This document shows, piece by piece, positions 6,934 through 14,249 of a DNA stretch of 22,892 nt. Position numbers and translations under genes: made by a program. The first letter of the stretch is position 1, and every line of letters starts with the position of its first letter. Source of the stretch: Bifidobacterium breve (GTDB lineage: Bacteria > Actinomycetota > Actinomycetes > Nanopelagicales > Nanopelagicaceae). The DNA lies in contig CAMBGL010000005.1 of NCBI GenBank assembly GCA_945866155.1, positions 1 to 22,892 on the forward strand. Direction: 5' to 3'. Under the pieces are notes generated by a model. The model saw only the letters and a program-made list of their open reading frames with translations. It was not told the origin of the DNA and searched no databases.

Positions 6934-9042
6934 ATGTTTGAATCTTTAGGCAGATTCATTGTTAGGCGTCGCAAAGGCGTGCTCACACTCTTTCTTATTG
7001 GAATTATTGCCGCAGGCGGAGTTGGTTCTCTTGCATTTGGAAAACTTGATACTGGTGGATATTCAGATTTAGGCAGCGAATCAGCTAAGGCGGGTGCGTA
7101 CCTGACAGAAACATTCAAAGTTCAAGAGCCAGTTGCTATTTTAGTCGTTGACTCTGGAAATTTAGATATTGCAGACCCAGAGATTGCTAGCGCCGCACAA
7201 GAGCTTGAAAATAAAGTTTCTAAAGTATCTGGTGTCTCAAAGACTATTTCATACTGGTCAACCGGTGGTGCACCAAGTTTGAAGTCAAATGATTCCAAGG
7301 CTGCCTTTCTTTTTGTCTACGCTGATATAAAGGTAAATGATTTTAATACTTATGGATCCATTGGTGCAGATATCCAAAAGAATTTTGAAGGTAAGAAAGG
7401 TCCACTCACAATTTATGCATCTGGTGGTGGAGTAATAACTAATTCCATCAATGAGAAAATTGGGAAAGACCTGAAGCTTGCAGAATCAATAGCTATCCCG
7501 TTGACCTTTGTGCTCCTTGCATTCGTATTTGGCGCACTCGTCGCCTCAGCAATGCCTCTCGTTATTGGAATCAGCGCAATCCTTGGATCATTCTTGCTAA
7601 TCTTCATATTCTCTTTATTTACCAACGTGAGTGTCTTTGCCCTCAATCTCGTCACAGGTTTAGGAATGGGACTCGGTATTGATTACGCCCTACTGATGGT
7701 TAATCGATTTAGAGAAGAACTCCATCACGGCAAGAGCGTGGAAGATTCTGTTATCGAAACAGTTGCAACAGCTGGAAGAACAGTCTTCTACTCAGGTCTC
7801 ACAGTCCTTGTCACCCTTGCATCTCTACTTCTTTTCCCACTGAATTTTCTCAAATCTTTTGGAATGGCAGGCGTTTCAGTTGTTGCAATTGCAGTTCTAG
7901 GAGCACTCATTCCATTGCCTGCTCTTCTCGCAATTGTCGGTGAAAAGATTGATAAAGGTGTAGTGCGCAAGAGTGGAATAACGCCCAAAGAAGATGGTCG
8001 TTGGGCACATACTGCTCGAAATGTAATGAAACGTCCCGTAATTGTTACTTTAGGTTCTTTGGCACTTCTTGCAATCCTTGCAGCACCTGTTACAAATATT
8101 GCATTTGCTCAAATTGATTCGCGAGTACTTCCCGCTTCTCATCCTTCTGCAATCGCTGGACAAGTGATTACTGATCGCTTCACATCATATGAAGGCAGTC
8201 CGATCGAAGTGATATTTCCAGGCGGCGTTGGAAAAAAAGCAGAATTACAAAGGTATCTAAATCAAGTTTCACGCATTGAAGGTGTCGCGAGAATTGGTAC
8301 TCCAGAAATCTATGGAGATGACATTCGTATTCAGGTGATTCCCTCCATTAGTTCTCGGACAACAGCTGCGGAAGATCTCATTCGCTCCATTAGAGCGCTA
8401 GAAAAACCTGAAGGTATTCTTATAGGTGGCACAGCGGCAGACTTCACTGATTCGCAAGATGGAATTGCTCGTACCTTGCCATGGGCCCTTGGTTGGGTGG
8501 CACTCAGTGTTTTGATTCTTATATTTATATTTACTGGATCCATTATCTTGCCAATAAAGGCAGTGCTACTCAATGCCCTCTCCTTGCTTGCAACATTAGG
8601 TGCAATTACCTGGGTATTCATTGATGGTCATCTCAAATGGCTTGTCGGTGATTTCACCGTTACAGGGACTCTCGATACAGGCTCGTGCATCCTTGTTGCT
8701 GTTGTTGTCTTTGGTTTATCAATGGATTATGAAATATTCTTACTATCTCGCATTCGCGAAGAACATTTGGCTGGTAAAAGTAATATCGAAGCAGTTGCAA
8801 CAGGGCTACAACGCTCTGCCCGTATCATTACTGCAGCCGCGCTATTGCTCGCAGTTGTCTTTGGAGCATTCGTAACTAGCGGTGTTACATCAATCAAAAT
8901 GCTCGGATTCGGTGTGGCCTTAGCAGTTCTACTCGATGCAACAATCGTTCGAGCACTATTAGTCCCCGCACTGATGCGACTATTTGGAGAATTTAACTGG
9001 TGGGCACCAAAATTCATGCGACGATTTACTCTCAAGCACTAG
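6934..9042 (+). CDS. MMPL/RND-family membrane transporter
   Basis: 702 residues, the usual size for actinobacterial MMPL proteins. Layout: a first membrane helix (about 15-35), an extracytoplasmic loop domain (about 36-185), five helices carrying GLGMGLGIDYALLMVNRFREE near residue 243, a central helix near 370, a second loop domain (about 390-510), and a second helix bundle with VFGLSMDYEIFLLSRIREE near residue 591. The two 'GxxxDY' repeats are the proton-relay Asp/Tyr pairs of the family, which exports lipids or amphiphiles using the proton gradient. AAGGAG 8 nt before the ATG fixes the start. A possible promoter (TTGAAA at 6873) overlaps the divergent microprotein start. The exported substrate cannot be predicted. 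Confidence 0.93.
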   Translation: MFESLGRFIVRRRKGVLTLFLIGIIAAGGVGSLAFGKLDTGGYSDLGSESAKAGAYLTETFKVQEPVAILVVDSGNLDIADPEIASAAQELENKVSKVSGVSKTISYWSTGGAPSLKSNDSKAAFLFVYADIKVNDFNTYGSIGADIQKNFEGKKGPLTIYASGGGVITNSINEKIGKDLKLAESIAIPLTFVLLAFVFGALVASAMPLVIGISAILGSFLLIFIFSLFTNVSVFALNLVTGLGMGLGIDYALLMVNRFREELHHGKSVEDSVIETVATAGRTVFYSGLTVLVTLASLLLFPLNFLKSFGMAGVSVVAIAVLGALIPLPALLAIVGEKIDKGVVRKSGITPKEDGRWAHTARNVMKRPVIVTLGSLALLAILAAPVTNIAFAQIDSRVLPASHPSAIAGQVITDRFTSYEGSPIEVIFPGGVGKKAELQRYLNQVSRIEGVARIGTPEIYGDDIRIQVIPSISSRTTAAEDLIRSIRALEKPEGILIGGTAADFTDSQDGIARTLPWALGWVALSVLILIFIFTGSIILPIKAVLLNALSLLATLGAITWVFIDGHLKWLVGDFTVTGTLDTGSCILVAVVVFGLSMDYEIFLLSRIREEHLAGKSNIEAVATGLQRSARIITAAALLLAVVFGAFVTSGVTSIKMLGFGVALAVLLDATIVRALLVPALMRLFGEFNWWAPKFMRRFTLKH

Positions 9043-9049
9043 TTTCCTT

Positions 9050-9055
9050 TACCCT
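9050..9055 (+). promoter_or_regulatory. -10 box (TACCCT) for leaderless purU
   Basis: TACCCT fits TAnnnT and lies 6 nt before the purU ATG. It falls just after the MMPL stop, and no Shine-Dalgarno sequence is present. serC has the identical hexamer at the same distance from its start. Confidence 0.5.
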
Positions 9056-9061
9056 ACCTAC

Positions 9062-9901
9062 ATGGATCTTCTGGCAACCCTGCAGTGTGCTGACCAACCA
9101 GGAATCGTGCATGCGATGACAACTGCAATTCTCAATTGCGGTGGCAACATTATTGAGAATCAGCAATTTACGGATCCCACAACAAAAACATTTGTTATGC
9201 GCACACGCTTTGAAACTTCTCAAGGTGAAAAAGTGGCTAATGATTCATTGGATAAAGAGCTCTCTCGTTTCTCCCCCTCTTTATCAATTCGTCCCACAAA
9301 TCAAAAACCTCGTGCACTAATTTTGGTAACAAAAGAGAGTCACTGTCTTCGCGATCTTCTCTACTTATTTGAACTCGGTGAATTACATATTGATATCCCA
9401 TTAGTTGTTTCAAACCACATAGAGCTCAAAGAGTTAGTTGAATCCCACGGAATTCCATTTCTGCACCTACCAGTGAGTGCTGATAACAAGGATGCACAAG
9501 AGAAAGCAATCCTGGCAAAGATTTCAGAACTCAAAATTGATTTTGTTGTTCTTGCTCGTTACATGCAAGTTCTATCAAAGAATTTCTGTAATCAAATGCC
9601 TGCCAAAATTATCAACATTCACCATAGCTTCTTGCCAGGATTCAAAGGTGCCAAGCCTTATCACCAAGCTCATGACCGCGGCGTGAAAATTATCGGAGCA
9701 ACAGCCCACTTTGTCACTGATGAATTAGATGAAGGCCCAATTATTGAACAAGATGTTGCACATGTATCTCACTCATCAACAGCCGAAGATTTACTTGCAA
9801 TTGGTCGAGATATTGAAAGACGCGTTCTTGCAAAGGCAGTAAAACTCTATTCTGAAGATCGAATCTTTCTTGTAGGCAAGAGAACAATTATTTTTTCATA
9901 A
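9062..9901 (+). CDS. purU: Formyltetrahydrofolate deformylase
   Basis: 279 residues, the normal PurU length. An upstream in-frame start inside the MMPL gene is rejected, because the family begins with the ACT domain seen here at residues 1-80 (LLATLQCADQPGIVHAMTTAI). The catalytic formyltransferase-like domain (about 85-279) contains LARYMQVLS, NIHHSFLPGFKGAKPYHQA and GATAHFVTDELDEGPIIEQD, carrying the Asn, His and Asp of the hydrolase. It splits 10-formyltetrahydrofolate into formate and tetrahydrofolate, which frees folate when one-carbon units are in excess. The ACT domain suggests amino-acid sensing (Gly/Met in E. coli). The start looks leaderless. A second folate enzyme, the cyclo-ligase, lies about 6 kb away. 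Confidence 0.95.
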   Translation: MDLLATLQCADQPGIVHAMTTAILNCGGNIIENQQFTDPTTKTFVMRTRFETSQGEKVANDSLDKELSRFSPSLSIRPTNQKPRALILVTKESHCLRDLLYLFELGELHIDIPLVVSNHIELKELVESHGIPFLHLPVSADNKDAQEKAILAKISELKIDFVVLARYMQVLSKNFCNQMPAKIINIHHSFLPGFKGAKPYHQAHDRGVKIIGATAHFVTDELDEGPIIEQDVAHVSHSSTAEDLLAIGRDIERRVLAKAVKLYSEDRIFLVGKRTIIFS

Positions 9902-9932
9902 TTGTTACTGGCGGGATCTGAAATAGCGCTCA

Positions 9933-11249
9933 CTAGCCTGTTGTATGAAACTTAAGTTTTATACCTACAAAACTCCCAAGAAATACAAAGGCAAAGAAAA
10001 CCCAACCAGAAAGTGCAAAGGCTTGGGTTCCTGATAAAAGAACACCGATAGTGCAACCTAGTGATGTCATTGATCCCCAACCAAGAAAAATGCCACCCAC
10101 TAAAGCAGTTGAAGCATTCTTTGGAGTCAGTTGAGAGAATTTAAAACGTCCGCCAGCAAATGCTGCTGCAAATGAAGTTCCAATCAAGCCAAGAATAAGC
10201 CAGCCATTATTGGTAATTGTCTCTGTTACTACCGCAACACAACCAGCCATTAGATCGAGTCCAACCAATGTTTCTGGCCCTATTTGATTTGAATTCATAA
10301 ATGAGCGCGCCGTTGTGCTGAGTTGACGCGTAACGCCTAACGGTTCGACGCGTAGATATGCAATTGTTCCTAATACTCCAACGATTGCACCAGTTGTAAT
10401 TGGACTCCAACGCTGTGTAATGAGGTTCTTGAGTGTTGCCTTGAGCGAAATAGATGCCTGGGGAACATTTCGAATTGGATCTGAATTTGTACCCCTGCGA
10501 ATTGCAATATAAGCAAGGAGTAAAAGTGCTGCAAGAGTAATGAGTAGCGCACCTGAGTAACCAACATAATGCGGTAACCAAATAGTTGGTGCATCAGAAA
10601 TTGCATTGAGGTAGAGCCAGTTCCATGTTAGAAAAGCAATGACGAAACCAATTAGTGTTCCTAGTAGAGCAGGAATTGCACGAAGGTATCCCTGACCAAG
10701 TCGATAGAGGTGGCCGCTAATACATGCGCCAGATAGCGCCATTCCAATTCCAAAAACAAAAGCTGAAACTGCTAAAACCCAACTGACTGGGCCAATATGC
10801 GCTGCAGGCGGCAAACGATCTGTAGATGTATCCGGCAGGAATTGCCCAAAAATAATTGAGTAACCAATAGAGCCGACAGCAATAGCTATAAGAACAGAGA
10901 GAAATGGGGTTGTGTTCTTATCCTCTATGCCATCTCGAAAAATACAGAAGAAACAAAAACGGCCTCGCTCCAAGAGCAAACCTAAACTCATTCCAATGAG
11001 CAAAGAGATTGGGGCAGTTGAATTACTCGTGTTTGATGAGAGTACGTATGCAAGAAGAAGTAAGGCTGCAATAACTACAAATGAAACTGCTGTACGGATC
11101 TTCTCTTTACGAGTCCACGTAAAAGCAGCAACCTCAGAATCTGTGAGGTTGCTGCTCTCCGCGTGAAATGTAGAAATTAGGAAGCTCCCCAGACTGTTCC
11201 TGCAGGATTGTTGATTGGAGCACCTACAGAGTTTCCATATTCGGTCCAT
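9933..11249 (-). CDS. YeeE/YedE-family sulfur (thiosulfate-type) permease; start uncertain
   Basis: Polytopic membrane protein of the YeeE/YedE family, whose studied members import thiosulfate or related reduced sulfur. Two repeats are visible. The first has GLLLERGRFCFFCIFRDG followed by MALSGACISGHLYRLGQG. The second has ETLVGLDLMAGCVAVV, AFAGGRFKF and GCTIGVLLSGTQAFALSGWVF. The conserved Cys in each repeat are the likely sulfur-relay residues. The only canonical start that keeps the first membrane helix is the ATG at 11249, inside the rhodanese gene; residues 1-45 from there look non-native. Homologues would begin near 11105, where no ATG, GTG or TTG is in frame. A TTG at 11003 and an ATG at 10991 would drop helix 1. 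The gene lies downstream of the exported rhodanese on the same strand, separated by a strong hairpin. Confidence 0.85.
   Translation of the reverse strand: MDRIWKLCRCSNQQSCRNSLGSFLISTFHAESSNLTDSEVAAFTWTRKEKIRTAVSFVVIAALLLLAYVLSSNTSNSTAPISLLIGMSLGLLLERGRFCFFCIFRDGIEDKNTTPFLSVLIAIAVGSIGYSIIFGQFLPDTSTDRLPPAAHIGPVSWVLAVSAFVFGIGMALSGACISGHLYRLGQGYLRAIPALLGTLIGFVIAFLTWNWLYLNAISDAPTIWLPHYVGYSGALLITLAALLLLAYIAIRRGTNSDPIRNVPQASISLKATLKNLITQRWSPITTGAIVGVLGTIAYLRVEPLGVTRQLSTTARSFMNSNQIGPETLVGLDLMAGCVAVVTETITNNGWLILGLIGTSFAAAFAGGRFKFSQLTPKNASTALVGGIFLGWGSMTSLGCTIGVLLSGTQAFALSGWVFFAFVFLGSFVGIKLKFHTTG
11120..11156 (-). terminator. Perfect 13-bp hairpin with T-run between rhodanese and permease
   Basis: Minus-strand AGCAGCAACCTCA, a 7-nt loop, TGAGGTTGCTGCT, then TTTT. 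The stem spans 11124-11136 and 11144-11156. It starts about 20 nt after the rhodanese stop, so it looks like an intrinsic terminator or partial terminator that sets the rhodanese-to-permease ratio. It also lies inside the open frame of the permease. Confidence 0.8.
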
Positions 11250-12127
11250 GATCCGTCATAATTCTTAACTTTTTGGAAGCCAAGGATTTCGCTCAACACA
11301 AACCACGTGAGTGATGAACGCTCACCAATACGGCAGTAGGTAATTATCTGGTCATCACCAGTAATTCCCTTATCTGCATAGAGTTTCTTTAGTTCAGCTA
11401 CGGTCTTGAAGGTTCCATCTGCATTGACATTGAGACCCCAAGGAATATTGATTGCACCTGGAATATGGCCCGCACGAACTGCTGTTTCTTGAAATCCTGC
11501 TGGTGCAAAAATCTTTCCGCTGAATTCATCAGCTGAACGAATATCGATCAAGGTTGCTGTCTTGAACTTTTTTGCTACAGGCAATACATCTTTTGCTAAA
11601 TTTGCACGAAGTAATTTATCTGCTGGTTTTGCAGCAAAATTTCCCGCTTTGAAAGTTGGAACTGCAGTTGTGAGAGCGCGACCATCCTTCTCCCACTTCA
11701 CGCGGCCACCATCGAGTACACGAACATCTTTTTGTCCGTAGAGATTGAATATCCATGCACCCCATGCTGCAAACCAGTTGTTCTTATCTCCATATAGAAC
11801 AACCGTTGTGTCTTCATTGATTCCAGCCTTTTGCACAAGTTCAGTAAAGTTTGCTTGACTAATAATGTCGCGATTTACAGTATCAACAAGATCCGTATGC
11901 CAGACAAGTTTTACTGAGTTCTTAATATGGCCTCGCTCGTACACACCTGGCTCTGTACTAACTTCAATGATGCGTACATTTGGATTATCGATATTCTTCT
12001 CGAGCCAATCTGCCTGCGCTACTGCACGAGCTTGATTTTTTGGACGAGCTTCAGCAGGAATTGCACCTATCGAAGTAAGAAGTCCAGTAATTGCTACTCC
12101 TGCGAAAAACTTTCTTGATTTTGACAT
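11177..12127 (-). CDS. Exported two-domain sulfurtransferase (rhodanese)
   Basis: 316 residues from the ATG at 12127. The in-frame GTG at 12139 is part of the GTGAGGAAAA ribosome site and is rejected. Residues 1-27 form a Sec signal ending AEA, so the enzyme acts outside the membrane. The first rhodanese domain (about 35-160) has YGDKNNWFAAWGAW where the catalytic Cys would be, so it is inactive, as is typical. The second (about 175-310) has the active loop CRIGERSS with Cys265, and HIPGAINIPWG. The CRIGERSS loop matches actinobacterial thiosulfate sulfurtransferases of the CysA2/SseA type, which are usually cytoplasmic; export is the unusual point. The gene is preceded by a Cys-containing leader peptide and followed by a sulfur permease, which together suggest extracytoplasmic handling of reduced sulfur for uptake. 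Confidence 0.92.
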   Translation of the reverse strand: MSKSRKFFAGVAITGLLTSIGAIPAEARPKNQARAVAQADWLEKNIDNPNVRIIEVSTEPGVYERGHIKNSVKLVWHTDLVDTVNRDIISQANFTELVQKAGINEDTTVVLYGDKNNWFAAWGAWIFNLYGQKDVRVLDGGRVKWEKDGRALTTAVPTFKAGNFAAKPADKLLRANLAKDVLPVAKKFKTATLIDIRSADEFSGKIFAPAGFQETAVRAGHIPGAINIPWGLNVNADGTFKTVAELKKLYADKGITGDDQIITYCRIGERSSLTWFVLSEILGFQKVKNYDGSWTEYGNSVGAPINNPAGTVWGAS

Positions 12128-12200
12128 TATTTTCCTCACTTAGTTATTGATTGAAATTTATTTGATTTGGATTGATAAAACGAAAATTTAGATGTTGTTA

Positions 12201-12236
12201 CAAAATAAAAAAAGTAAAAATCAGCAGCTAGTGCTG
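12201..12236 (-). terminator. Attenuator-like hairpin and U-tract in rhodanese leader
   Basis: Minus strand CAGCA-CTAGC-TGCTG (12236-12222), then ATTTTTACTTTTTTTATTTTG. The 5-bp stem is short but the T-tract is long. The 3' arm covers the last Cys codon and reaches the stop of the leader peptide, so ribosome position on the leader would decide whether it folds. It lies about 95 nt before the rhodanese start. Confidence 0.6.
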
Positions 12237-12280
12237 GTGATGCGACAGTAATCAATAACGCGACGCTTTGTAAGAAACAC
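12221..12280 (-). CDS. 19-residue cysteine-containing leader peptide
   Basis: Reads MFLTKRRVIDYCRITSTSC from a GTG, with a GAAAGG ribosome site ending 8 nt upstream, and a TGA stop. Cys are at residues 12 and 19; the last Cys codon adjoins the stop and lies in the 3' arm of the attenuator-like hairpin. The core T-K-R-R-x-x-D-x-x-R followed by Ser and Cys resembles the short actinobacterial 'putative leader peptides' found before sulfur genes. Cysteine-rich leader frames before sulfurtransferase genes have been reported as cysteine-responsive attenuators in mycobacteria. It lies upstream of the exported rhodanese on the same strand. What I see: frame, ribosome site, Cys codons, hairpin. What I infer: cysteine-controlled expression of rhodanese and perhaps the permease. 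Confidence 0.72.
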   Translation of the reverse strand: MFLTKRRVIDYCRITSTSC

Positions 12281-12342
12281 CGTGACTACCTTTCGCTTGA
12301 AACCAATAGTGAGAAAGATAGAGTGTGAAAAAATAAAAGTAA

Positions 12343-12363
12343 AATTGCAAATGATTTGCAGAT
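12343..12363 (-). terminator. Terminator-like hairpin after tRNA-Arg
   Basis: Minus strand TGCAAATCATTTGCA (12360-12346), a near-perfect palindrome, followed by ATTTTACTTTTATTTTTT. It starts about 11 nt past the 3' end of the tRNA and would end its transcript. The A/T-rich stem is modest in strength. Confidence 0.55.
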
Positions 12364-12370
12364 GAGAGAG

Positions 12371-12443
12371 TGTCCCCGGCGGGAGTTGAACCTGCGACCT
12401 ACCGCTTAGGAGGCGGTTGCTCTATCCACTGAGCTACGGGGAC
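12371..12443 (-). tRNA. tRNA-Arg (anticodon CCT)
   Basis: A full cloverleaf folds on the minus strand: 7-bp acceptor GTCCCCG/CGGGGAC with discriminator A, D-arm GCTC/GAGC, anticodon stem ACCGC/GCGGT with loop CTCCTAA, and T loop TTCAACT. The anticodon CCT is at 12410-12408 and reads AGG. The 3' CCA is not encoded. The T stem (GCAGG against CCCGC) has an A-C mismatch in its middle pair (12393 against 12381); everything else pairs normally. A promoter candidate lies just upstream and a terminator hairpin just downstream, so it is probably a one-gene transcript, although readthrough would enter the rhodanese leader. Confidence 0.97.
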
Positions 12444-12455
12444 TGAAGTTGAGTG

Positions 12456-12485
12456 AGTATCTTCTCAGATTTGACCTATTGATAA
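12456..12485 (-). promoter_or_regulatory. Promoter candidate for tRNA-Arg
   Basis: Minus strand TTATCA (12485-12480), an 18-nt spacer, then GATACT (12461-12456), ending 12 nt before the mature tRNA 5' end. It is a reasonable sigma-70-type match at the right distance. Confidence 0.45.
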
Positions 12486-12547
12486 TAATTTTTCGCCACT
12501 TTAGGCTTATAAAGCTAAGAGTTTGTCTTAAACTTTATGAAAAGACC

Positions 12548-12553
12548 TAGATT
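12548..12553 (+). promoter_or_regulatory. -10 box (TAGATT) for leaderless GMC oxidoreductase
   Basis: TAGATT (TAnnnT) lies 7 nt before the ATG at 12561 with no ribosome site. This decides for the ATG at 12561 over the upstream in-frame ATG at 12537, which would overlap the promoter. Confidence 0.5.
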
Positions 12554-12560
12554 GGATTCC

Positions 12561-14249
12561 ATGCCTACCAAAGAGTTCGACGTTGTCGTAATCGGCTCAG
12601 GTTTTGGTGGATCTGTTGCAGCACTTCGCCTTCGCGAAAAAGGTTATTCGGTAGCAGTCCTAGAAGCTGGTCGTCGATTTGAAGATAAGGATTTTCCAAA
12701 GACTTCATGGCGATTGCGCAAATTCCTCTTTGCACCAGCATTGGGTTTTTATGGAATTCAAAGAATTCACGCACTACCCGATGTGCTTATCTTGGCAGGT
12801 GCAGGAGTTGGTGGTGGTTCCCTTGTCTATGCGAATACTTTGTATCAACCAGATGATAAATATTTCAACGATCCTCAGTGGAAATCAATTACTGATTGGA
12901 AATCAGAACTTACGCCTTATTACGATTTAGCTAGGCGCATGTTAGGAGTTGAACTCAATCCTTATTTCTCCCCTAGTGATCAAGCAATGAAAGAAGTTGC
13001 CCACGAAATGGGCGTTGGTCACACATTCACACTTGCACCATTAGGCATTCATTTTGGTAAAGGCGAAGGAGTTGAAAGCGCAGATCCATACTTTGGTGGT
13101 GTCGGACCTGCACGTGTGGGTTGTACAAATTGTGGAAGTTGCATGACTGGTTGCCGCCATAATGCAAAGAACACTCTTCCAAAGAATTATTTAGGTCTAG
13201 CTGAAAAGGCCGGGACAAAAGTATTTCCATTGACAACAGCGACAAAGATTGAACAACTGGGTGATGGCAGTTGGAAGATAACAACAAAAAAGACTAACGA
13301 TCCCTTTGGTTCCAGGGGCTCAACATTTCTTGCACGCGATGTTGTTATTGCTGCTGGTACTTATAACACCCAGAAACTGATGCATAAATTCAAAGCAACA
13401 ACTTTGCCCAATATCTCAGATTTTCTAGGTAATTTATCGCGGACAAATAGCGAAGCACTCACTGGCGCGATTATGCCAACAACAAAAATTGATTTTAGTC
13501 GCGGTGCTGCAATCACTTCATCCTTTTATCCGGCACCAGATACTCATGTTGAGCCTGTTCGATACGGTAAAGGAAGTAACTCAATGGGGTTACTGCAGAC
13601 AATTCTTACCGATGGGTGGACATCAAAAACTCGGCGCAAACATTGGATGCAGCAATTCTTAGCAAAGCCATCACTCTTTGCAACAATTTTGAATGTTCGT
13701 AAATGGAGTGAGCGCACCGTCATCGCCCTTGTTATGCAAAATGTTGATTCGTCCATAAAGGTAAGCGGTAAACGGGGAATCTTTGGCTTCAAACTCACAT
13801 CACAGAATGATTCGCAGCATCCCAACGCTACATATATTCCAGCAGCAAATGAAACAGTCAAACGTATAGCTAAGAATTATGGCGGGATCGCTGGTGGAAA
13901 TGTCGGCGACCTCATTGGTGCGCCATTTACCGCGCATTTTGTCGGTGGATGTGTAATCGGAACTGATGATAAGAATGGTGTTATTGATCCTTATCACCGC
14001 GTTTATAACTATCCGACTTTGCATGTAGTAGATGGATCAACAATTACTGCAAACCTTGGTGTTAATCCATCACTGACTATTACTGCACAAGCTGAACGTG
14101 CATTTTCAATGTGGCCAAATAAAGGCGAAAAAGATGAGCGTCCTCTTCAAAATGAAAGATATCTAGCTATTCCATTTATTAGACCAAATAGACCATTCGT
14201 GCCTGTAGGTGCCATTGGTGAATTACGCATTGATAAAGTAGCACTATGA
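12561..14249 (+). CDS. GMC-type FAD oxidoreductase (cholesterol-oxidase-like family)
   Basis: 562 residues from the ATG at 12561; an alternative ATG at 12537 would add 8. The N-terminal Rossmann motif VVIGSGFGGSVAALRL (about 9-24) binds FAD, and LAGAGVGGGSLVYANT is the second FAD contact. Near residues 188-198 four Cys (GCTNCGSCMTGCRHNAKNTLPKNYL) match the Cys-rich insert common in actinobacterial ChoD-like proteins. The C-terminal VVDGSTITANLGVNPSLTITAQAERA is the conserved GMC end. These enzymes oxidise alcohols with FAD. Although the family is often named cholesterol oxidase, the substrate here is unknown and may not be a sterol. Its stop overlaps the next gene by 4 bp (ATGA), so the dehydrogenase downstream is translationally coupled. 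Confidence 0.9.
   Translation: MPTKEFDVVVIGSGFGGSVAALRLREKGYSVAVLEAGRRFEDKDFPKTSWRLRKFLFAPALGFYGIQRIHALPDVLILAGAGVGGGSLVYANTLYQPDDKYFNDPQWKSITDWKSELTPYYDLARRMLGVELNPYFSPSDQAMKEVAHEMGVGHTFTLAPLGIHFGKGEGVESADPYFGGVGPARVGCTNCGSCMTGCRHNAKNTLPKNYLGLAEKAGTKVFPLTTATKIEQLGDGSWKITTKKTNDPFGSRGSTFLARDVVIAAGTYNTQKLMHKFKATTLPNISDFLGNLSRTNSEALTGAIMPTTKIDFSRGAAITSSFYPAPDTHVEPVRYGKGSNSMGLLQTILTDGWTSKTRRKHWMQQFLAKPSLFATILNVRKWSERTVIALVMQNVDSSIKVSGKRGIFGFKLTSQNDSQHPNATYIPAANETVKRIAKNYGGIAGGNVGDLIGAPFTAHFVGGCVIGTDDKNGVIDPYHRVYNYPTLHVVDGSTITANLGVNPSLTITAQAERAFSMWPNKGEKDERPLQNERYLAIPFIRPNRPFVPVGAIGELRIDKVAL

Noticed and set aside
6891..7118. Long minus-strand frame opposite the start of the MMPL gene
   Set aside because: Its upper part is antisense to clear MMPL coding sequence; only the last 38 codons lie in the gap and are kept as a candidate.
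8984..9061. Upstream extension of purU into the MMPL gene
   Set aside because: The 26 extra residues are a shadow of the transporter C-terminus; the PurU ACT domain begins at the ATG at 9062, which has a -10 box at leaderless distance.
9902..9932. Terminator between convergent purU and the permease
   Set aside because: No inverted repeat with T-run found in the 31-bp gap.
10207..10606. Minus-strand frames inside the YeeE gene
   Set aside because: Out-of-frame shadows with Cys/Ser/Asn-rich composition and no start signals.
12128..12139. GTG start for the rhodanese
   Set aside because: The GTGAGGAAAA stretch is the ribosome site for the ATG at 12127.
12128..12371. SAM or other known sulfur riboswitch upstream of the rhodanese
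   Set aside because: I found no SAM-I-like conserved core; the leader peptide with hairpin explains the region better.
12537..12560. ATG at 12537 as start of the GMC oxidoreductase
   Set aside because: It would add 8 residues overlapping the -10 box; FAD-motif spacing and leaderless geometry favour 12561.
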